A stretch of 64,000 bases of DNA from Hysterangium stoloniferum (lineage: Eukaryota; Basidiomycota; Agaricomycetes; Hysterangiales; Hysterangiaceae), in the NCBI GenBank assembly GCA_015178975.1, contig WHVD01000155.1, positions 124,001 to 188,000 of the forward strand. Direction: 5' to 3'. Below are positions 57,470 to 64,000 of the stretch, one piece after another; position 1 is the first letter of the stretch; each line of letters opens with the position of its first letter. The position numbers and the translations under genes were made by a program. The notes below the pieces were generated by a model, which was not told the origin of the DNA, did not search any database, and saw only the letters and a program-made list of their open reading frames with translations.

Positions 57470-59512
57470 ATTAAACACAAAGTCCTACAAAGCCAAAGGT
57501 ATCATCAACACAATTCTCGTCAGCAATGAATTCCAGAGTTGCAATGAGCATAAAAAGTGATTGAATGAACTTTCAACCCGACTCAAATGATGTAAGTTTA
57601 TGTAACTATCAATGCCGCCAAAGCGAGCTGAAAAAAAAAGAAAACAGGAAAGATATTATCCTCTTCCTTGCTTGCTTTCAATATACCAATGAAAGGTGTG
57701 GCCACCATACAAAGGAAGGAACGAGGGGTAGAAACTAAATTCCCAAAACATTCAAGGTTGAACCGGTTCGTTGAGCTGCGCATTGTCCCTTAATGTGGCA
57801 GGACATAAACAAGAATGGTGAGGGGAGAGAGCTTGAGAGCTGTGGTACATGCAGATTCCAGGCCAGACGATCCAGCTATTAGTTCAGTATAACCGCAATT
57901 ATTCCGTTGAGAGCCAACACCCGTGGTCAACATGGTCTCCGAGTGATTTGCGTCAGAAATGGACTGGAGAGGAGATCTCATGCACAAATGAAAGACAATA
58001 TTGGAAGAGAAAAGATGGTGAACATAGTGTATTACGGACTCCACAAGCAAGGAAACCACCCAAGTTGATGTGAATGGAGAGCAGCACCGTGTTATCATTG
58101 AAGATGGTTAGCGAGGCGAAAAAATTCCACGACAGTGATTGCTATGTCGAAAATGAATATGACCCCCCAAGGATGTCATATTTATGTTTATTCCATCCAC
58201 CACGATATTGAATGGGTTAAAGGCCCTTGTTTATTGCGAGGTTTTGGGGTATAATGTGAGCCTAGGTAAGTGACGTGGGAACTGAGGTGGCGGGGCTTCT
58301 TCGAGATTTGGTAGTGGTATTCCATATGATAGGATGGTCATTAATGAATTCGATGTGGTTCTAGCCACGACTAGCACTTAATATATTCAATATATGTGTG
58401 AGAAAGAGCTGTAGAGGATTCTGGGAGTGAAAAAGTGGCTGTATGCGCTCTTAAATTTACTATGTGGCTTGAAAATACGGTTACAAAGCGAGTTAAGGAA
58501 AGATCAATAGGACTCACTGGAGGCATCCCAAGGTTTTTGGAGTTTGAAAACCTTCTGAAAATCCTAATATTTGGCCAAATTTTCTAAGAATTCTTTGAAC
58601 TAGTAAATTGTTTGAAAATTTTAAGTTTTAGTAGGATTTTCCAAAGTGGAAAATCATATCTGAAAACTTTAAACATTTGTATCAGGAAATTTGAGGAAAC
58701 ACCATTAGTCAGAGTTTCTTCATACAAATTTTTAAGATTTTCAGATATAATTTTCCAGTTTGGAAAATCCTACTAAAACTTAAAACTCTCAAACAATTTA
58801 CCAGTTTAAAGAATTCTTAGGAAGTTTGGCCAAATATTAGGATTTTCAGAAAGTTTTCAAACCCCAAGATTTTTGGGGTGCCTCCAGTGACTATGATCCT
58901 GCCGGTCTGGTTGAAATGGCATTGACAGTGAGCACTAGACCTTCATAGTCGATTATGGATGCTTCGTTGTTGAGCCGTGGATAACGTCTCAATGTACAAG
59001 GAGAGAAATAAGAATGGCGATGGTATTGAAGCTGCGCACCGTGGGACACGCGAGACCGGATCAGAGTAACCCCGATTATTTCTTCGGCGCATAATGCAGC
59101 AACTCTGTTCGATGTGATGAGACGATGGGAAGGTATATTGAGGATTTTGAAGTACTGTGAGTCCTCGCCAATGTTAAAGCTGACATCTGGCGGTTTCTCC
59201 TTGGCTAGCATGATTGCGGTGACTAACTCACCAGTATTATTTTTGAGAACACGGCCTGGAACCCTCACAGTTATGTTCCGCGGTCTTTTTTCCAGAAAAT
59301 GGAGACGTAAGTCGAATTCGTCAATGCTACCGACACATCAGTGAAAGGTGTGGCGACTACGCATAGGAAGGAACAGGTGACGACAATTAACTTTCAAGAG
59401 TCCAACGTATCTTGTAGAAGATTTCCTTAATATTAGATTGAATCAAATGATCGTTTCGTTACTCCTCTAACTGAAATAATTCAAACCTGACAATTGGAAT
59501 GAAATCCAGTCA
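57470..59512 (-). pseudogene. Rearranged array debris (copy H)
   Basis: A further copy of the 53.99 kb block (57470-58260) is followed by segments matching 47.8-49.6 kb (58260-58510 and 58890-59512) in the same order. The MITE at 58515-58889 lies between. Module remnants are visible on the minus strand (SGLESACTTALKL near 57860). No intact exon was found. Array similarity stops at about 59512. Confidence 0.55.
58515..58889. mobile_element. CACTA-type foldback MITE, 375 bp
   Basis: The ends are CACTGGAGGCATCCCAAGG and its mirror CCTCCAGTG, and the whole element is a long imperfect palindrome. The 3-bp duplication ACT lies at 58512-58514 and 58890-58892. The empty site is seen at 48677-48690. 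CACTG ends plus a 3-bp duplication place it in the CACTA superfamily as a non-autonomous element. It differs in end sequence from the 13.7 kb element, so another autonomous relative must have moved it. Confidence 0.85.
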
Positions 59513-60821
59513 ACCGAACGCACTCAATTGCGGTGCTTACCAAAATTCTGAGAGCCATAGTGTAATCGCTCAACGATATTGGAGTAGGGAACGTTTAAAA
59601 GTGTCCCTGCTGACTCTGTTCCACAAAGGTCAAGTGGCCTAGTTACACACCTTGATATAGTTATAGACAATGCAAGATTTGAATGACTCACTCCAGAAAT
59701 TTATCGAATCATCTCCACCTTGTTTGTGGTACGACGTATCGATAAAATCCTCTAATAACCGGTCCGAAGAATCAAGGGATGATTCGGACAATAGGGTCAG
59801 CGACACGGGATGAAGCTCGGGAGAAATGTATGCTGTTTGGCTCGTCAATCGGGACGTTGCGCGCGAATGATGGAGAGGATGCACCTAATTCCAATAGACG
59901 ACTTCTCAGGTGCATCTCAAGGGGAGGTTTGAAGGACTCACCGGGAACCGTTGAAGAATTATCGTTCAGCGTTATTCACAATTTGCAGGGGAGTATCTTC
60001 TTTTGTTCCATCTAGTAACTTGGCATGGCCATGATATACATCCAATGACAACATATCAATTAATGGAACTAATAGTAGACTCAGTTACTCATGAGAAATT
60101 GTCGATAAATGATCCGCTGCGCCGTCAAGAGGTGGTAAGGATGGGTCTCAAGAATATAGCAGCAAGTCAGTGGTCGACCCAGAATTGAAAGTATGTCTAT
60201 GTGTGACCACTCCGTGCGAATAAAAGGTGATTGACGCCTTCTTGTCGTCGTATAGTGGTGGTGGTGGGGTAATGGACTCATCTGTCTGTTAGCGGTGGCT
60301 CAACAAAATCATTGTAATGAAAAAGGCATTACGCTACATACCGAGAGGTGTTTCAGGGAATATTGTTGGTATTTCACATGATATATGTTTGGATGAATCA
60401 AAATCCTTTGGTAAGGTTGGAGACAGGCACCACGGGGAAGGTCTTGAGTAGAGTCTTCGCAGCCTGGAGTTGACTGGCCTTTGCAGATAGAGCCGATCGA
60501 TTTCCAGGTGACATTTAAAAATGACATTTTGGATACCAGCAGTAATTGGCAGTTTAAGTCGAAGATGACACAGAATAGTGTTGTACCAGCGTTGATTCTA
60601 CGTGAAGTATAGAAGTGGGCAACGACTTGCTGACCTTCTTGTACAACGAGCTTGACACAGAGGTAAATGAAATTCGCCGTCGTTGTTGGACTGTAGGAGA
60701 TGTCGAAGGTGCGTTTTATAGACCGTTTGAAGCCATCTTGGAACTACTCCGGCGGAGGGCTTGAAATTCCGAATGTGGAGTGCCACGGCGGTGGCCGATG
60801 CCTTATCTTCGCTTATTACAA
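59513..60821 (-). other. Single-copy segment with coding-like stretches, possible captured gene fragment
   Basis: This 1.3 kb has no match elsewhere in the window and lies between array pieces. The minus strand is open over about 60745-60309, with FDISYSPTTTANFIYLCVKL, QQVVAHFYTS and CVIFDLNCQLL, which reads like a soluble beta-rich domain. A second minus frame at 59884-59639 contains SESSLDSSDRLLEDFID. A plus frame of 61 codons lies at 60003-60188. No family is recognised. It could be part of an ordinary gene moved into the array. Confidence 0.35.
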
Positions 60822-60912
60822 GATGAAATTCTGACAGAGAACGGGCGATGTTTATGATAAACGTTGATGCAACCTCATCAAAGTTGGTGTGCAGCCGTGA
60901 CTTGACTAAAAC
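60822..60912 (-). pseudogene. Array exon 3 remnant
   Basis: GGGCGATGTTTATGATAAAC and CAACCTCATCAAAGTTGG match exon 3 of the other copies (for example 57220-57290). It is cut after GACTTGACTAAAAC by the MULE-like element. Confidence 0.7.
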
Positions 60913-62153
60913 CTGAGGGCCATGGGAAAGTGCCGCGCAGGTGTCGCGACTGCCGCGACTGCCGCGAACACCTCAAAATGCCTTCAAAGACACATTTACC
61001 TAACATAAAATAGACATAGTTTTGTCTATGTTCTTCATAATATATCAATCTGTTCATTGGGGCCCTGTTAATTTACTTTAAGACTGGGTTTGGATGTTTA
61101 AAATTGTAAATAGTCCTTTTTTGAAGAGCATATATCATTTAAAATGGTATTTTGAGTATTACCATTCAAAATATAGCTATGTTTTAGTTTGAAGCCAAAA
61201 TGTATATTCGCGGCAATTGTCCACTTTTCGCGGCACCCCCACAGTGAGATTCAATGTCGGAGTTTGAAATCTTTTCGAGCCTCGACAGTCAACCTCTCCA
61301 ATTCTTGAGCCAAATCACACTATATCTTTTGGTGACACTCTGATCAGCTTCTCTATTCATCCAGTGTTATAGAGCATTGTTTCTTTCCAGTTATTCTACA
61401 CTACTGTAAGAGTTTTGGGAATCTCTTGCTTTGGAAAGATACTATCCATTCTCTTAGATAGCCATCTCTTTTCCTTCTCTGCTGGTGGAATATCATATCA
61501 GTCAAGAAGCATCATCTGTGGACACTTTGGATCCCTGTGAATGTATACTTTGGAAGTCTTGGCTTACTGGATCACTTACACTGCTTATTAGACTTTTTGA
61601 AATTTATTCAGCCATTCCTCTTATCTGGGAACTATCTCTCTTATTTCTCTAATGGTATATTATTATAATACCTTTTGAATTAATTCTTATATACTATTTA
61701 TATAGTTTCTGTTCCATTATTTTCACAAGTTATTTGGATTTCATTCCAGGCCTGATATTGTCAATATCAAAGACTGTGAACCAACAATATCTACCCCTGG
61801 AAAAGGTATGCCAAGTTTCCTTTAATCATTTCTATGTTTTACTAAATTATATATGTAGTTGCTGGACTATATTATCATGGACCTTACATATCCACCTAGG
61901 ATGTTACCTGGTTATGACCTGGAAGGTACAAGTTATACTCAATTATTTAATACAGAATAATTAATTCATTATTGATAGGAAATCCTTTTGGTTATTTTTT
62001 AAATCCAAACCATATCACTCTATCTATATTCAATTCCCAAGCCCCATCTCACACTATTTCTGATGATGTTACTTCCAAGCCATCAAAGCCTAGCATTACC
62101 ATTGCTCAGTTCCTTTACCAAAATTAGAGCAATTATCACCATCTCCCAACTTT
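60913..62153 (+). promoter_or_regulatory. Terminal and leader region of the MULE-like element
   Basis: No long frame occurs before the ATG at 62154. The first 350 bp are GC-rich with short direct repeats (GTCGCGACTGCCGC) and probably include the terminal inverted repeat. The stretch 61.26-62.15 kb is T-rich and may hold a 5' UTR or introns. No firm TATA box was assigned. Confidence 0.4.
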
Positions 62154-64000
62154 ATGTCTAAAAACCATCTCAAGGCTCCACAATCATCTATCAGACCAAT
62201 GGAGAATAAAAAAGTTCAAGACTGGGATGGATGGCCTGATGATGAATGGTCACATCAGTTTACACATTCTGAATATGAAGCCCTCAACAAGTTATCTGTT
62301 CACTGGGCAACTGTAGTGTTAGGTGGGGATAAACACCATGATATAAATTCTCCAATTTTAGATCATGGAAAGCATACAAAACATAAATGTTTGGGTATCA
62401 TACATTGCAAAAATCCTGACTGTGATATTATCATTCGGCCTCAGATTAGAGATACTGGTATTCAAAAACAATTAAACCGCAGTTGTGACTGTGGATGGAA
62501 TTTACAACATGTGATATGCAATGTATTGTCCACAATTATTCATTATAAGAATGGGATTATGTATCACAATGGTGGGACACACCTTCACCAACGATCTACT
62601 CATAGACTCCATCTTCTTGCCAATGAAAGATCTCAGCTCCACAAAATATTTCAGCAACATCCCAAAATGGGATCACTACAATTAGCTGTTGGTATTCCTG
62701 GATTTTCTGGTCCAGGTAAATCTGTCACAGAGATATCCCCAGTTCTATTAAATGTTGATCGTGTTCGGTATGAGAAGAAAATTGTTCACAAAGGAAATAA
62801 TATTATTGGAGGGACTGCAGAATCAGGATTAGAACAGCTAGCTGAGTTTGGATCTCATCATTTTGATTTTCTATGCTATAGTGAGGTTGGACCAACTACA
62901 ATCCTTGTACTTCAAACTTCTTGGATGGAGCTACAAATAATGCTAGATGTTGTTCAGTATGATGCTGTCCATGGATTTGTCTCTGATGCTGCACATGGTT
63001 ATTGGAGAATGAGTGATTGGGTACTTATAGTATCATCTGTATATTCTCGACATCTTTATTGTTGGGTTCCAGTTCTCTTCTCAGCAGCTAATGGCACCAC
63101 TTCCAATCATTATCAAATACACTTTCTACTGCTGTTTCAAAGTATTGCCTCTCAATGTCAGAAGCAGGGACACCAATTAACTGATGAAATGTTTGCATGT
63201 GTTGTTGATTTCAGTCAAGCTCAAGCAAATGGCTTTGTGGAGGCTTTTATTCAGTTTTGGTCAACTATGGAAGGCAATACACGAAATAATGAGGAATTAA
63301 ATAAGGCAGCAAATTCACTTTTGAAAGGATACTATCAGCATTTTCGTACTGGCATCACTCGTCTCAAAAGGATTAGTGGTGTGATACAGTCCCAGCTATA
63401 GGACACTTTTGAATCACATGCTCTAGGTTTGTTAGAGGCTATCAATGAAGAGGCCTTTAAAGCACATGCTGCAGCACTTATACGTGACTTTCCAGGTGTT
63501 AAAAACTGGATACAATGGTGGCAGCAGGACAGAACTTCCCAAATGCTTTTTAAGCCATTTCGAACCATGAAAGAAGATCTCTGGGAGCGACTACCAGATA
63601 CTACAAATGCTGAAGAAGCCATGCATTTTAGACTTTACAGTGGGCTTGGTCGCAATTTAGGACTAATGGAAGGTCTAGAAGGATTATTTACATTTGTGAA
63701 TCTTTTAGAGATGCAGGGTATTGCCAAGCAATCAAGGATATCAGTGGCATATGGGACTATGAAACCTTGGACTAAGAATGCTCATTGGTTAGGACAAACT
63801 AAAGTCCACCAAAATCCAATTTCTAAAAGATTTCAAAATGATGGTCATCCACCAGATACTGCTAAGGCACTTATCCTTGGTACCAAAGGCAAGAAAAAGA
63901 AATCTGTCTTTATTCCAGGATACCAATGGAAAGAAAACTCTTGTTGGTTGGATACTTCTCTTGAACTCATATACCAGGCAGTTGATCACCATTGGCAAGC
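62154..64000 (+). CDS. MULE-like transposase with GCM/WRKY-like zinc domain and C-terminal peptidase-like motif (partial)
   Basis: The frame runs from ATG 62154 to the window end, interrupted once by TAG at 63399-63401 (codon 416, compatible with CAG-to-TAG). Residues about 75-150 hold Cys79, Cys85, Cys90, Cys111, Cys113, Cys122 and H-x-H at 143-145 in GGTHLHQR. This fits a GCM/FLYWCH/WRKY-type DNA-binding domain. The core has YDAVHGFVSDAAHGYW (264-284), HLYCWVPVLFSAANGTT and VVDFSQAQANGF (350-361; Asp352 is a likely catalytic residue). The MULE signature TTNAEEAMH lies at 483-491. Near 592-607 KENSCWLDTSLELIY resembles the Cys-nucleophile site of ubiquitin-like peptidases; the gene continues beyond the window. 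Such fused enzymes are common in basidiomycete transposons. Confidence 0.75.

Larger units (their letters stand above)
60913..64000 (+). mobile_element. MULE-like DNA transposon, 5' part (continues past the window)
   Basis: Array similarity ends after ACTAAAAC at 60912, and a new sequence starts CTGAGGGCCATGGGAAAGTG. A GC-rich leader with GACTGCCGC repeats (60950-60970) and TTTTCGCGGCACCCCC (about 61230) follows, then an AT-richer stretch of about 0.9 kb and the transposase gene. The right end, terminal repeat and target duplication are outside the window; a 9-bp copy of the bases before 60913 would be expected. Confidence 0.7.

Overview
The window looks like a repeat-rich, gene-poor stretch of a basidiomycete (probably Agaricomycete) nuclear genome. 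The evidence is 49-57 bp GT-AG introns, a basidiomycete-type Tnp2 (CACTA) transposase with two such introns, a fungal MULE-like transposase with a GCM/WRKY-like zinc domain, and many solo LTRs. No bacterial operon structure is visible.

Backbone. From base 1 to about 60.9 kb the DNA is a degenerate head-to-tail array of one multi-exon gene family, all copies on the minus strand. Copies begin (exon 1 ATG) at 645, 6353, 31198, 37954, 44406 and 52683; a seventh (about 52.95-57.47 kb) has lost its first exons. Each starts with a roughly 94-codon exon carrying a W-x-C-x4-GH-x2-C motif. A phase-0 intron of 52-57 bp leads to exon 2 (motif GPGYYCGVGLERVG), and an intron of 54-59 bp leads to exon 3. 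Behind lie internally repeated modules (ESACTTVRSLDTI / SFLCVVATPSTRV) and two 3' exons. I do not recognise the family.

Insertions. (1) 6613-20279: a 13.7 kb CACTA element with CACTG ends, a 3-bp CAT target duplication, about 0.7 kb compound terminal inverted repeats, a nearly intact Tnp2 gene, an accessory gene, a WD40 remnant and a minisatellite; a solo LTR sits in its right end. (2) About 24224-30282: a 6 kb very AT-rich fossil of nucleocytoplasmic large DNA virus origin inside array copy C, with DNA polymerase B, SF2 helicase and D5-like primase-helicase pieces, plus a gene resembling a basidiomycete family. (3) 45.7-49.1 kb: a CpG-poor cluster with a tRNA-derived short insertion and three solo LTRs. 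(4) 56097-56312: a solo LTR. (5) 58515-58889: a CACTA-type foldback MITE. (6) 59.5-60.8 kb: a single-copy segment with coding-like stretches. (7) 60913 to beyond the window end: a MULE-like transposon whose 5' two-thirds is seen.

Together this is a tandem gene array eroded by nested transposons and one virus-derived insertion, with C-to-T (CpG) decay in places. The most unusual parts are the virus fossil with its fungal-type gene and the unrecognised tandem gene family. All homology statements come from reading the sequence; no database search was run.
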